Origin: Saprospiraceae bacterium
GTDB lineage: Bacteria > Bacteroidota > Bacteroidia > Chitinophagales > Saprospiraceae
DNA: 64,000 nt
Assembly (NCBI GenBank): GCA_016717145.1
Contig: JADKGD010000004.1
Location: 62,001-126,000, forward strand
Direction: 5' to 3'
This document shows, piece by piece, positions 38,563-48,216 of the stretch. The first letter of the stretch is position 1. Each line of letters begins with the position of its first letter. Position numbers and translations under genes: made by a program. Below the pieces are notes generated by a model. It was not told where the DNA came from, searched no databases, and was given only the letters and a program-made list of their open reading frames with translations.

Positions 38563-41376
38563 ATGGCAAATAAAACTACTTTGCTTTTATTGTTTGGTTT
38601 TTTCTGTCAAATAATGTTGACAGCACAACCCTCATTCAGGAATAGTACCAGATTATATAAAAAAGATATTAAAACAAGAAGTCTCATGCCAGGAGGGATG
38701 ACTGACCTTGATGGTGATCTGGTGGATGATTTGATTTTACTTGATCGCGGAAAAGATTTAATGGCTTTTAAAAGCTCAGGTAAGAACTTCAGTCTTGCAA
38801 GAATTGATTCTACCCGAGTATCAAAAAATGATCAATGGACTTTGACCATTGGTGACCTGAATAATGACGGTTTAAATGAAATAATTACTGCCGGCGAATA
38901 TGCTCAAATTGATATTTCTACTTTAAAAAATAATCTTTTTGAGACAGTCTCTCAGCAAGGTGGTTTTTTTGCGCAAGGTTCAAATACCATTGATATAAAT
39001 AATGATGGTTGGCTCGATTATTTTGTATGTGATGATGATGCTCCCCCGAAAATCTATATGAATGATAAATCAGGAAAGCTGGTTCTTAAAAATATAATCA
39101 ATTTTTCAAACAATGATCAGACTGATGGGTCAGGTAATTATGGCAGTGAATGGGTTGATGTAAATGGCGATTTATTGCCTGATTTGTGTATAGCCAAATG
39201 TCGGGCAGGTGTTGAAAGCCCATTAGACAAAAGGCGGATAAATAGATTATACATCAATAAAGGCAATAGTGCTTTTGAAGAAAAAGGAGCAGAATTTAAC
39301 TTAAATAGTGGTCAACAAACCTGGGTAACTACTTTCGGAGATATCGACAATGATGGGGATCAGGACGCATTTGTTGTTAATCACTATGCGCCACATGCGC
39401 TCATGGAAAATATTGGGGGAAGCCATTTTGTGGAAATTCCGCTTGATGCACCTGTTTCGGCGTTTACCTTCCAGGCTGTCATGCGGGATTTTGACAATGA
39501 TGGTTTTTTGGATATTTTATTGGTGGGCGCCGAAGGAAGTAAACTGTTGCACAATCGTGGTGATAAAAGTTTTACACTGATTGAAAAAATAATAGGACCG
39601 AGCACACCCAGATCTATGTCGGTAGGGGATATCAATGACGATGGGTTTTTGGATATTCACGCACACATCTGTGAACCAATAAACCTGATTGGAATCAAAG
39701 ATGACGAACTTTGGCTAAATAACACGAATCAAAATCACTATATCAAAATAAGCCTCGATGGAACAACATCCAATAAATCCGGCATTGGTGCTCAGGTTGA
39801 GATTTATGGACAATGGGGGAGACAAGTAAGGTATGTAAAAGGTGGTGAAAGCTATGGTATTTTTAATTCTATGCAGCAACACTTTGGGCTGGGTAATGGT
39901 ACAAATGTAGACAGTATTATAATAAGATGGCCTTCAGGGATTTTGGATAAATACAGGAATCTTGCTGCAGATCAGACGTATTATGCTCAGGAAGGTAAAT
40001 GTTTAACAAGTGCTATAGTGTTATATCCGGATGTTCAATTATTCAACAATGCTCCTATCCAGCTTTCAGCATCAGCAGGTATGTCAGATTATAAATGGAA
40101 TACCGGTTTAATCACTAAAAACATTTCTATCCAGACAGAGGGAACTTATCACGTCAGAATGATCGATGGCAACGGATGTATCACTGTATCAAAGCCTATC
40201 GTAGTAAAATCGGCATGTTTTAGTCCGAATTTAAAGTTGATTAATGAAGCACTTTCTGTAAAACTATGTAAAGGAGAAGAATTGGAATTGTCATCTATTA
40301 GTGCTGCTACTTATAAATGGAGTAATGGCTCAACTGATCGTACAACTACTGCATCTGTAACAGGATTTATAGGACTTACAGCGACTGATTATTGTGGTAA
40401 TACTATGTCAGATCAAATTTTTGTGGATGTATTAGAGACTAACTTATTGGTTATCAATGACACTATCAAACAAGGAGAGACGGCTACATTGGTGACCAAT
40501 GATAAAAGCAGCAATTGGTTTACCTCACCTGATGAAACGATACCGTTTTATGTAGGCGATTCATTAATTACGGAACCCTTGGATACGACTACAAAATATT
40601 ATGTCCAGATCCGTAAACTGATTGATGAAAAAACAAAACATGTTGGAGAAGTACTTTTTCCTGTTTCGAACTTGTATGGCTCCAATAGTACTGAAGGTTA
40701 CCTGGTGTTTAATGTTTCGGCCAAGTGTACCATAAGGAGTGTCAAAGTCAACACCGACACCGAAGGATTAAGAAAGATAATCATTAGAGATGATAAAGGA
40801 AAGGTCATTTATCAAAAAGAGTTTTATTTGAATATTGGTATTCAAACGATCCAATTAGACGCTCAGATGGTGCCGGGTTTTTCTTATGAATTAGCCACTG
40901 ACAAAACGGTAAATGTACAATCATTCGGCTACATTAGTCCTCGACTGGTTCGTACTTTTAATGGTACAAGTTATCCTTATGTTGTTGATGATATTATTTC
41001 TATAGAATCATCTTCATTTGGTGCCATTTATTATTACTATTTCTATGATTGGGATATAGCTTATGAAATGGTAACTTGTGACAGTGACAAAAAGGAAGTA
41101 ACTGTTTTAGTAGAAGAAGGCTCCGCTACAGGAGAAGTTATGGACCATGGCAACATTTCTATCTTTCCAAACCCAACCAATACTACCATCGAAATTAAAA
41201 CTTCGGATATTATCAATATAAAAAACATTGTAATAAGAGATATACAGGGAAGGGTTTTATCAATTTTTAAAAAGGATGATACACAAATAGACATCTCCCC
41301 TTTTCCATCAGGTATGTATATAATCCAAATTAAATCTAATCTTGGCTGGCGTAATTTTAAATTGATTAAGCAGTAA
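38563..41376 (+). CDS. FG-GAP/UnbV (CRTAC1-like) protein with T9SS type A sorting domain
   Basis: A 937-residue secreted protein with signal peptide MANKTTLLLLFGFFCQIMLTAQ. FG-GAP/VCBS repeats (for example GDLNNDGLNEI, DINNDGWLDYF, GDIDNDGDQDAFV, GDINDDGFLDI) fill about residues 45-380 and should form a calcium-binding beta-propeller. An ASPIC/UnbV domain follows (about 385-485, GAQVEIYGQWGRQVRYVKGG, HFGLGN, IRWPSG). Then come Ig-like modules and a type A sorting domain (ISIFPNPTNTTIEIK, IVIRDIQGRVLS, FPSGMYIIQIKS). It faces the convergent hydroxyproline operon with only 20 bases between the stop codons. Confidence 0.88.
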   Translation: MANKTTLLLLFGFFCQIMLTAQPSFRNSTRLYKKDIKTRSLMPGGMTDLDGDLVDDLILLDRGKDLMAFKSSGKNFSLARIDSTRVSKNDQWTLTIGDLNNDGLNEIITAGEYAQIDISTLKNNLFETVSQQGGFFAQGSNTIDINNDGWLDYFVCDDDAPPKIYMNDKSGKLVLKNIINFSNNDQTDGSGNYGSEWVDVNGDLLPDLCIAKCRAGVESPLDKRRINRLYINKGNSAFEEKGAEFNLNSGQQTWVTTFGDIDNDGDQDAFVVNHYAPHALMENIGGSHFVEIPLDAPVSAFTFQAVMRDFDNDGFLDILLVGAEGSKLLHNRGDKSFTLIEKIIGPSTPRSMSVGDINDDGFLDIHAHICEPINLIGIKDDELWLNNTNQNHYIKISLDGTTSNKSGIGAQVEIYGQWGRQVRYVKGGESYGIFNSMQQHFGLGNGTNVDSIIIRWPSGILDKYRNLAADQTYYAQEGKCLTSAIVLYPDVQLFNNAPIQLSASAGMSDYKWNTGLITKNISIQTEGTYHVRMIDGNGCITVSKPIVVKSACFSPNLKLINEALSVKLCKGEELELSSISAATYKWSNGSTDRTTTASVTGFIGLTATDYCGNTMSDQIFVDVLETNLLVINDTIKQGETATLVTNDKSSNWFTSPDETIPFYVGDSLITEPLDTTTKYYVQIRKLIDEKTKHVGEVLFPVSNLYGSNSTEGYLVFNVSAKCTIRSVKVNTDTEGLRKIIIRDDKGKVIYQKEFYLNIGIQTIQLDAQMVPGFSYELATDKTVNVQSFGYISPRLVRTFNGTSYPYVVDDIISIESSSFGAIYYYYFYDWDIAYEMVTCDSDKKEVTVLVEEGSATGEVMDHGNISIFPNPTNTTIEIKTSDIINIKNIVIRDIQGRVLSIFKKDDTQIDISPFPSGMYIIQIKSNLGWRNFKLIKQ

Positions 41377-41396
41377 TTTGGAATTAACACAAACGA

Positions 41397-42635
41397 TCAT
41401 CTATCGATTCTGAATGCGTTGATATCAATCTCTGTAGCGTTACCATTAAGTAGTTGATTAATAAGATAGCCCGTAGCAGCTGCCATAGAAATCCCAAGCA
41501 TGGCATGACCTCCAGCTACAATGACATTACTATGATGTGTGCTTTTGCCAAGATATGGCAAGCCATCAGGAGCGCAGGGGCGGAGTCCCGACCAAACTTT
41601 TTCCGGCGCAGGAACCTCCAAATGCAAATTAGTATAATTTCGGTTTGCTGCATCAACAATTGGTTTGACCCTTTTCATATTAACATGATCATTTATGCCT
41701 GATATTTCCATGGTGCCACCTATACGGAGTTCTTTTCCCATAGGCGTTAAAGCAACCCGATCATCTACCAAAATAGCGGGATAATTGATGTTATTTGGCC
41801 TGTTTGAATAAGTAATGCTGTATCCTTTTCCTGCTTGTAACAACAATGAAATACCCAACATCTGAGCGATAGCAGGAAGCCATGAGCCAGCGGCAATAAT
41901 TATCTGATCGGTGGATATATCTCCTTTATTTGTCAAGACACCAATGATATGATCAGCTTTTTTTTCAAAGCCGGTCACTTCATGATTGAACAATATCTTA
42001 ACACCGGATTTGTTGCAGAACTGTGTTAATGTCTCCATCATTCTTACAGGGTGCAAATGACAATCAATGGGAAAATAAACACCTCCCAAAACATCCATCT
42101 CAAATTCCGGTTCCATTTTTTGCACTTCGGCTTTTGACAATACAGGTGCTTCAATTCCGAAACTTTTAGCTTCAGCAGCCAGTACTGCTTCATGGTGTCC
42201 TGTTGAGGCCTTACGGTATAACATGAGGCAACCTTTGGTCTCGAGTTGGAATCCATTGTCGAGATCATGATTCATATCAATCATAAGGCTACGACTGAGC
42301 TGGAGGATATTATTTAAATGAGGCGCATTTTTCCGCACCGTTTTCTCATTTGCCTTTGTATAAAACTTCAGCCCCCATTTGATCAGCGAAGCATCGAGTC
42401 TTGGTTTTATATAAAATGGACTGGTACTGCTCAACATCCATTTCAGGCCTTGGGCTACAATACCAGGCGAAGCAAGTGGAATAAAATGACTAGGAGAAAT
42501 ATAACCTGCATTTCCAAACGAACAATTGTTTGTGCCATCACCCCGATCAACGATGGTAATATCATGTCCTTCCTTGCTGAGATAGAATGCTGTAGAAAGA
42601 CCTATGACGCCTGAGCCTATGATAGTGATGTTCAT
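41397..42635 (-). CDS. FAD-dependent D-amino-acid/D-hydroxyproline dehydrogenase
   Basis: A 412-residue DadA-like flavoprotein, last gene of the operon. The Rossmann FAD motif GSGVIG is at residues 7-12, ending in IVDRGDG. NAGYISPSHFIPLASPG and a C-terminal WSGLRPCAPDGLPYLG with GGHAMLGISMAAATG are typical of the family. In hydroxyproline catabolism this enzyme oxidises cis-4-hydroxy-D-proline to pyrroline-4-hydroxy-2-carboxylate, passing electrons to the respiratory chain (compare LhpB/HypO). Clustering with the epimerase, the deaminase-like and the dehydrogenase genes supports this substrate over generic D-amino acids. It follows the epimerase gene by 59 bases. Confidence 0.87.
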   Translation of the reverse strand: MNITIIGSGVIGLSTAFYLSKEGHDITIVDRGDGTNNCSFGNAGYISPSHFIPLASPGIVAQGLKWMLSSTSPFYIKPRLDASLIKWGLKFYTKANEKTVRKNAPHLNNILQLSRSLMIDMNHDLDNGFQLETKGCLMLYRKASTGHHEAVLAAEAKSFGIEAPVLSKAEVQKMEPEFEMDVLGGVYFPIDCHLHPVRMMETLTQFCNKSGVKILFNHEVTGFEKKADHIIGVLTNKGDISTDQIIIAAGSWLPAIAQMLGISLLLQAGKGYSITYSNRPNNINYPAILVDDRVALTPMGKELRIGGTMEISGINDHVNMKRVKPIVDAANRNYTNLHLEVPAPEKVWSGLRPCAPDGLPYLGKSTHHSNVIVAGGHAMLGISMAAATGYLINQLLNGNATEIDINAFRIDR

Positions 42636-42694
42636 TTTACTAGTGCTCTATTAAAATTATGGTTCAAAATAAAAGATAGTTAAATATGCGTCCA

Positions 42695-43702
42695 CTAAAT
42701 TACCTGAAATCCCCCCGCATAAGGATCATCTTCAGGATCTACCAAAATGGTATTATAACCATAAATACGGGCCCAGCCTTCTATGCCTGGAATGATGGCG
42801 TCATACGAACCGACCTTAGTCAATCCTTCAATTGTACCTTTAAATTTGCTGCCGATATAACTCTCATGTATAAATACATCTCCTTGTTTAAACTTACCTT
42901 TTGTATACCATTGGGCCAATCGTGCAGAGGTTCCGGTACCACACGGAGATCTGTCAATGGCTTTGTCCCCGTAAAAAACAGCATTTCTGGCTGTAGATCC
43001 GGGGTCAATACAAGCGCCAGCCCACAATACGTGACTACACCAATTTATGGTAGGTATCTCCGGATGCTGAAAAGTATATTTCTCATTAAGTTTTGTTCTT
43101 ATTTCCCGGCTCCAGCTTATAAGCTGATCCGCTGTATGATTTTCAATACCTTTAAAATTTTTTTGAGGATCAATGATGGCGTAAAAGTTTCCGCCATAAG
43201 CCACATCTATTTTTAATCCACCCAATCCATTACAATCAATATCCAGTTCTTCGCTGTGTAAAAAGGACCCCACATTAATGAGTTTTACGGAATTGACCTT
43301 ACCATTAGGAAGTTGTTCATAGCTAATCGATATCAATCCCGCAGGTGTCTCCATGTTAATGTAACCTGATTTGTGCGGTTTGATGAGTCCTTCTTCTATG
43401 GCAATCGTAATGGTACCGATTGTGCCATGCCCACACATCGGAAGACAACCACTTGTCTCAATAAACAAAACAGCCATGTCATTTTCAGGATCATGAGGCG
43501 GATACAATATACTTCCACTCATCATATCATGACCTCTGGGTTCAAACATCAAACTTTTTCTAATCCAATCAAAATGCTCCAGAAAATAAGTCCGTTTTTC
43601 GGCCATATTGTTTCCTTGGAGTATTGGGCCTCCGCCGGCAATCAGTCGTACCGGATTACCACATGTATGTGCGTCGATACAAAAAAAACGTTTTTTTTCC
43701 AT
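42695..43702 (-). CDS. 4-hydroxyproline 2-epimerase (proline racemase family)
   Basis: A 335-residue enzyme. Start ATG 43702 is chosen because the alternative 11 codons upstream overlaps the preceding gene, whereas MEKKRFFCIDAHTCGNPVRL is the normal N-terminus. Both catalytic cysteines are present: Cys90 in GCLPMCGHGTIG and Cys254 in DRSPCGTGTSARL. This marks an epimerase; the related dehydratase has Thr at the second site. It converts trans-4-hydroxy-L-proline to cis-4-hydroxy-D-proline, the first pathway step (compare LhpA/HypRE). It starts one base after the stop of the aldehyde dehydrogenase gene, so the two are translationally linked. Confidence 0.92.
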   Translation of the reverse strand: MEKKRFFCIDAHTCGNPVRLIAGGGPILQGNNMAEKRTYFLEHFDWIRKSLMFEPRGHDMMSGSILYPPHDPENDMAVLFIETSGCLPMCGHGTIGTITIAIEEGLIKPHKSGYINMETPAGLISISYEQLPNGKVNSVKLINVGSFLHSEELDIDCNGLGGLKIDVAYGGNFYAIIDPQKNFKGIENHTADQLISWSREIRTKLNEKYTFQHPEIPTINWCSHVLWAGACIDPGSTARNAVFYGDKAIDRSPCGTGTSARLAQWYTKGKFKQGDVFIHESYIGSKFKGTIEGLTKVGSYDAIIPGIEGWARIYGYNTILVDPEDDPYAGGFQVI

Positions 43703-43703
43703 A

Positions 43704-45173
43704 TCAGGATAATGCTTGATTTTGCAAATTACCATTTACTTTTCGCCATATCTTCATCCGGTTTTCGTTTTGTAATTCAGGTGGCAACAATGCGTCCGGA
43801 CAATCTTGAAAACATATCGGTCTGACCCACCTCTTTATGGCATCCATACCCACCGAAGTAAATCTCCCATCCGTAGTAGCCGGATACGGTCCTCCATGTA
43901 CTGTGGCATTACAAACTTCCACTCCTGTCGGCACACCATTAAAGACAATGCGGCCGGCAATATTGCGGCCTATTTTCAACAAACCACTATGCTCAGTCAG
44001 ATCATGATCTGTGCACATTATGGTCGTGGATAATTGACCTTTTAACGTTTGCCAAACTTCAATAAGTTGCGACATATTATTGCACTCTACTACCATAGAG
44101 AAAGGTCCGAATACTTCTTGTCTAAGATCCGGATTTTTTAAAAAATTTGATGCTGTGACCCTTGTTAATACAGGACTGGCTATGATATCTCCTACTGCAT
44201 GTGCGTGGTAAATTGTTTCTACATATTTATCATTTAATATACTGTCCAACCCGGTACAATAATTTTTATAAATTCCTTCATGGAGCATTTTGAAGTTTGA
44301 AGTTAATGACAATTCAAGCGCAAGAAGATTGGTAAATTGATGTAAAGCACTTCCTTTAATACCCAGCAAAATGCCAGGATTGGTACAAAACTGCCCAACT
44401 CCCATAGTAATAGATGCGGCAAAAGCTTTGGCCATTTCAGGAGCCCGTTGCAATAGTGCATCTTTTAAAAAAATGACAGGATTGGTACTACCCATTTCTG
44501 AAAAAACAGGAATAGGTACTTTTCTTTGTTGCGCATAATCAAAAATAGCTCTTCCACCGCTCATACTTCCTGTAAATCCCACTCCGGCAGTCAGCGGATG
44601 TAAAGTGAGCTCTTTTCCTATGTCAAATGACTCACCTACAACATGCTGAAACGTATGTGGATGTATGTTACATTTTTGAATAGCCTGTTTGATTGCCCCG
44701 GCTACCAGTACCGATGTTTTAGGGTGTGATGGATGTCCTTTTACGACGACAGGACAACCAGCTGCCAGTGCTGATGCTGTATCACCTCCAGCGGTAGAAT
44801 AAGCCAGTGGAAAATTAGAAGCGCCAAAAACAACAATAGGGCCTATTGGAATAGCCATTTTACGCATATCCGGCCGGGGCAAAGGTTTTCTATCAGGCAA
44901 GGCACTGTCTATGACCGCGTCAACCCAACTACCTTCAGCAACTAAATCACCAAAAGCCCTTAATTGACTACACGTTCTGGCACGTTCACCTATGAATCGC
45001 GCTAATGGTAGATTACTTTCTTCCGAGGCTGTTTGCAATAAGGTATCACCTATTGCTTCAATTTCTTCTGCAATGGTATATAAAAATATTTTTTTACTTT
45101 CACCCGATGCAAATTGGTAAGTTAAAAATGCCTCATGTGAATTACTTAGAATAGTATTCAATTGATTAATCAT
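43704..45173 (-). CDS. 2,5-dioxovalerate (alpha-ketoglutaric semialdehyde) dehydrogenase
   Basis: A 489-residue aldehyde dehydrogenase of the branch that oxidises 2-oxoglutarate semialdehyde. ATG 45173 is preferred over 45212 because the latter overlaps the preceding gene. The NAD(P) motif FTGSMSGG, the general-base Glu in PVFSEMGSTNPV and the catalytic Cys in GVGQFCTNPG are present, as are the N-terminal RARTCSQLRAFGDLV and IGPIVVFGASNFPLAYST features of this subgroup. It completes hydroxyproline breakdown by giving 2-oxoglutarate to the TCA cycle. The gap to the upstream gene is 11 bases. Confidence 0.9.
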   Translation of the reverse strand: MINQLNTILSNSHEAFLTYQFASGESKKIFLYTIAEEIEAIGDTLLQTASEESNLPLARFIGERARTCSQLRAFGDLVAEGSWVDAVIDSALPDRKPLPRPDMRKMAIPIGPIVVFGASNFPLAYSTAGGDTASALAAGCPVVVKGHPSHPKTSVLVAGAIKQAIQKCNIHPHTFQHVVGESFDIGKELTLHPLTAGVGFTGSMSGGRAIFDYAQQRKVPIPVFSEMGSTNPVIFLKDALLQRAPEMAKAFAASITMGVGQFCTNPGILLGIKGSALHQFTNLLALELSLTSNFKMLHEGIYKNYCTGLDSILNDKYVETIYHAHAVGDIIASPVLTRVTASNFLKNPDLRQEVFGPFSMVVECNNMSQLIEVWQTLKGQLSTTIMCTDHDLTEHSGLLKIGRNIAGRIVFNGVPTGVEVCNATVHGGPYPATTDGRFTSVGMDAIKRWVRPICFQDCPDALLPPELQNENRMKIWRKVNGNLQNQALS

Positions 45174-45184
45174 AATCGAATAAT

Positions 45185-46090
45185 TTATATTTTGGGCAAT
45201 AATGGACGACAATCAATGGCATCATCGATTATTTTTTTTATAACTTCTCTTTCTGAACCGACTAGAGTCAGTCTTGGAGATCTTACAAACTCTGAACCAA
45301 TGCCTTCCATAGTTTCAGCGAGTTTTATGTATTGTACCAACTTAGGATGAATGTCAAGTTCAAGCAAAGGTAAAAACCATCTATAAATAAACAAAGCTTC
45401 ATTAATCCGATTTTGTTTTACCAGTTTAAAAATGGTTACTGTCTCATTTGGGAAGGCACAAACAAGTCCGGCAACCCAGCCATCAGCACCCATTAATAAT
45501 TCTTCCATGGCAAGCGTATCTACGCCACATAAAATACGCAATCTATCTCCAAATCGATTCTTAAGTCTGGTGACATTGGAAACATCTCTCGTTGATTCTT
45601 TTATAGCCTGAATATTACTACAACTAACAATAAGTTCCTCAAACATATCAAGCGTGACTTCGGTTTTGTAATCAATGGGATTATTGTACACCATTATGGG
45701 TAAATCAGTAGCATCTGCTACGGTTTTAAAATAGTTAACTGTTTCTCTGTGATCAGTCATATATCTCATAGGTGGCAACATCATGAGTCCTTTCGCTCCC
45801 CAAGCTTTTGCCAACCGGGCTTGTCTGATGGCTTCCCTGGTGGATCCTTCTGCTATATTTAATATAACAGGAAAATGATCGGGTACATTTGCTACTGTAT
45901 GCGTAACAAGTATTTCTTTTTCAAATTCTTCAAGTGTACTTGATTCGCCCAAAGTACCTCCTAAAATAATACCATCTACGCCGGCAGAAAGTTGGGTATG
46001 TAAATTATGGGTATATAAATCGATTGCGAGTTTTTCATTAGCATCAAATTTAGTAGTTAAAGCCGGAAAAACACCCTGCCAATGTACCAT
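45185..46090 (-). CDS. DapA-family lyase, probable pyrroline-4-hydroxy-2-carboxylate deaminase
   Basis: A 301-residue TIM-barrel lyase of the dihydrodipicolinate synthase family. The Schiff-base lysine is K164 (QAIKES) and the proton-relay tyrosine Y135 (MVYNNP). GGTLGESSTL is the usual phosphate/carboxylate loop. In hydroxyproline clusters this family removes ammonia and water from pyrroline-4-hydroxy-2-carboxylate to give 2-oxoglutarate semialdehyde (compare LhpC/HypD). By sequence alone it could be a sugar-acid aldolase, but the neighbours decide. It is the first gene of the operon, and the promoter should be in 46091-46200, between it and the divergent gene. Confidence 0.87.
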   Translation of the reverse strand: MVHWQGVFPALTTKFDANEKLAIDLYTHNLHTQLSAGVDGIILGGTLGESSTLEEFEKEILVTHTVANVPDHFPVILNIAEGSTREAIRQARLAKAWGAKGLMMLPPMRYMTDHRETVNYFKTVADATDLPIMVYNNPIDYKTEVTLDMFEELIVSCSNIQAIKESTRDVSNVTRLKNRFGDRLRILCGVDTLAMEELLMGADGWVAGLVCAFPNETVTIFKLVKQNRINEALFIYRWFLPLLELDIHPKLVQYIKLAETMEGIGSEFVRSPRLTLVGSEREVIKKIIDDAIDCRPLLPKI

Positions 46091-46200
46091 ATATCACTGA
46101 ATTGATAAATCAAAAATATTAACTGTCAAATGTAGGAATTATGTTCCGGTAAATATGAAAACAGATTAATTTTTCAATTAAAAGCAAAGTTAAGCGATAT

Positions 46201-47450
46201 TCAATAATCCAAAATCACCATCTTACGCAGAATACGGTTGAAATTGTAGTCTTCTATGGAAATGTAGTATATGCCGGGATTTATATTATTCAGATATAGC
46301 TTATTTATACCATTATTCAGAATATAATCACCTGCAAGTTTACCATGTATATCTACGAGATGTAAACGTACTTTTTCTCTCCCATCGACCGGATACCATT
46401 CTACAATAACGTCACTATTTGACATAGCAGGAATTGGGTAAATGCGTAATATCTCATCATTGTTATTAATTTTTTCTACACGAATGGGCGAATAAGCATA
46501 ACTGATATCAAGGTCTATAATTTTCAACCTGTAATAATTATAACCAATGTTTACATCGTCGTGAATAAAGTATAATTACCATTGGCCCCATTGCTTAAAA
46601 CCTTGTCAATAAGTTTGAAATTAAAACCATCTATACTAAATTCTATCTCAAAATGGCTGGTGTTAATTTCAGATGCAGTGGTCCATGAAATTAAAATTTT
46701 TCTATTTTCGATGTTCTTTGTTGTGAATACATTGAGGGCAACAGGCAATACTTTGGCAGATTCCGGGGCACCTGCATTTATCCAGTCCCTTATTTTAATA
46801 ACGTCTTTGTCAGACATTTTCTGTCCATCCACATACATGGGATCACCACAAATATCTCCATTGTTTGCTAGAAGTTTTTTATATAAAAAACTTTCAGTTG
46901 CGTTATACTTTATAATATTTTGGTCATTGCAGATACTTGTATTAGGTTTTAAAGTTAAACCGGAATAAGTATCAAATCGCCATTCTGATCCCGAAGTATG
47001 ACATGAACCACATTTGTTTTTTATTAAAATTTCTTTTACATCTTCATAAACCGGCACACAAAATTCGGGAGCGCCAAATGTAATCCATGACTCTATAGAC
47101 AGCAGGTCAGAATCACTTATTTTTTGATTAGCTAGTGGCATAGCATTTCCACATGACGAAGGTCCGCCATTTAGTTTGTCAATCAGCAGACTTTCATTTG
47201 GTCTTCCATGTCTGATGATAGGACCATAACATTGTGATTGTTTAAAAATATCTTCATATTTTTCGTAACTCCAGTCGGATTGATAACTTTGATTACTATG
47301 ACAGGAATTGCATTTGTTTTTATCAAGTAATGATTTGATATCCTGAAAACTAAAATGTTTTTTTCCATTTATTTCACACGATTGTCCTTCGGCTGTGGAT
47401 AAGCATCCAACTGACAATAAACAAAACCATATGTATAAAAGAGTTTTCAG
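46201..47450 (-). CDS. Secreted protein with two c-type-cytochrome-like CxxCH motifs and T9SS type A domain, one frameshift
   Basis: One gene of about 416 residues split by a missing T near 46580. The frame closes correctly at NYTFIHDDVNIGYNYYRLKIIDLD. Two planctomycete-type cytochrome c-like modules (about residues 35-120 and 130-225) contain CNSCH and CGSCH, with the haem-ligand regions MPLANQKISDSD and QKMSDKDV. An Ig-like segment follows (SWTTASEINTSHFEIE), then a type A sorting domain (ILRIYPIPAMSNSDVIVEW, HLVDIHGKLAGD, NPGIYYISIED). The first in-frame TTG is 47417, but the upstream sequence LKTLLYIWFCLLSVGCLSTAEGQ is a signal peptide in the same frame, opening with CTG at 47450. That CTG may be a real start or an ATG misread. 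Confidence 0.82.
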
Positions 47451-47608
47451 ACCTTAAAAATTTAATCAAATATAAATCAATATTTTGGCTAATAGTAGAC
47501 AATGTAAAAAAGAAATGCTAAAATGTTTATTATTTGACAGATTTTACATAAGGTAAGCATTATTGTAGCACATTATTCTATTCGATACAATTCAAATATT
47601 TTATTTAG

Positions 47609-47647
47609 TTAATAAAGAAAGGGCCTCGTGGGCCCTTTCTTTATTAA
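47609..47647 (-). terminator. Strong terminator hairpin downstream of mscL
   Basis: A perfect 17-bp stem (arms ending AAGAAAGGGCC and GGCCCTTTCTT) with a 5-base loop lies 12 bases after the mscL stop. T-runs flank both sides, so it could act in either direction. Confidence 0.9.
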
Positions 47648-47659
47648 CTAATCTTTAGA

Positions 47660-48061
47660 TTATTTTTTTAACAAATCACGGATTTGAGTCAACAGCTCTT
47701 CCTGAGTCGGGCCGGCTGGAGCTGGTGCAGGCTCTGCTTTTTTAGAAGCATTCATTGCTTTGATCAACATAAACATAACAAAAGCTACGATCAAAAAATT
47801 CAATATAGTTCCAATTAAAGTTCCGTATAAAATGGCTGATTCAGGGGTAGTAATTACACCTGCGGCATCAACCACTGCTGGAGATAGAATAAATTTGGCA
47901 GTACTTAAATCGCCCAATTGGAAGATTTGACCAAAAATAGGCATAAAAATACCATCGACAAATGCAGAAGTAATGCCCCCAAATGCTGTTGCCATTACTA
48001 AACCGATTGCAATGTCAATAAGGTTGCCTTTCATTGCAAAATCTTTAAATTCTTTTAACAT
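47660..48061 (-). CDS. mscL: Large-conductance mechanosensitive channel MscL
   Basis: A 133-residue channel with the standard two membrane helices: KGNLIDIAIGLVMATAFGGI near the N-terminus (about 11-35) and ILNFLIVAFVMFMLIKA (about 87-103). A periplasmic loop links them. The N-terminal amphipathic start MLKEFKDFAMKGN is conserved. The C-terminal part has an Ala/Pro linker (AEPAPAPAGPTQEELLTQIRDLLKK), whose last helix forms the cytoplasmic bundle. The pentamer opens under membrane tension to release solutes after osmotic downshock. It is a single-gene unit with its own terminator. Confidence 0.95.
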   Translation of the reverse strand: MLKEFKDFAMKGNLIDIAIGLVMATAFGGITSAFVDGIFMPIFGQIFQLGDLSTAKFILSPAVVDAAGVITTPESAILYGTLIGTILNFLIVAFVMFMLIKAMNASKKAEPAPAPAGPTQEELLTQIRDLLKK

Positions 48062-48158
48062 AATGTTTTGTTTTAAATGATGAAAAAAATGTGATTATAT
48101 GACGAAGATAATAAAAAAAGTAACACAGATTAATAAACTTAAACTTATTATTGTACAT

Positions 48159-48189
48159 AAAAAAGCCAATCATTTTATAAACGATTGGC
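48159..48189 (-). terminator. Terminator of the aconitase gene
   Basis: GCCAATCGTTTATAAAATGATTGGC in minus-strand sense (arms GCCAATC and GATTGGC, positions 48189-48165) is followed by TTTTTT, 28 bases after the aconitase stop. Confidence 0.85.
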
Positions 48190-48216
48190 CATTAATATTT
48201 AAAGATTAAGAATAAA

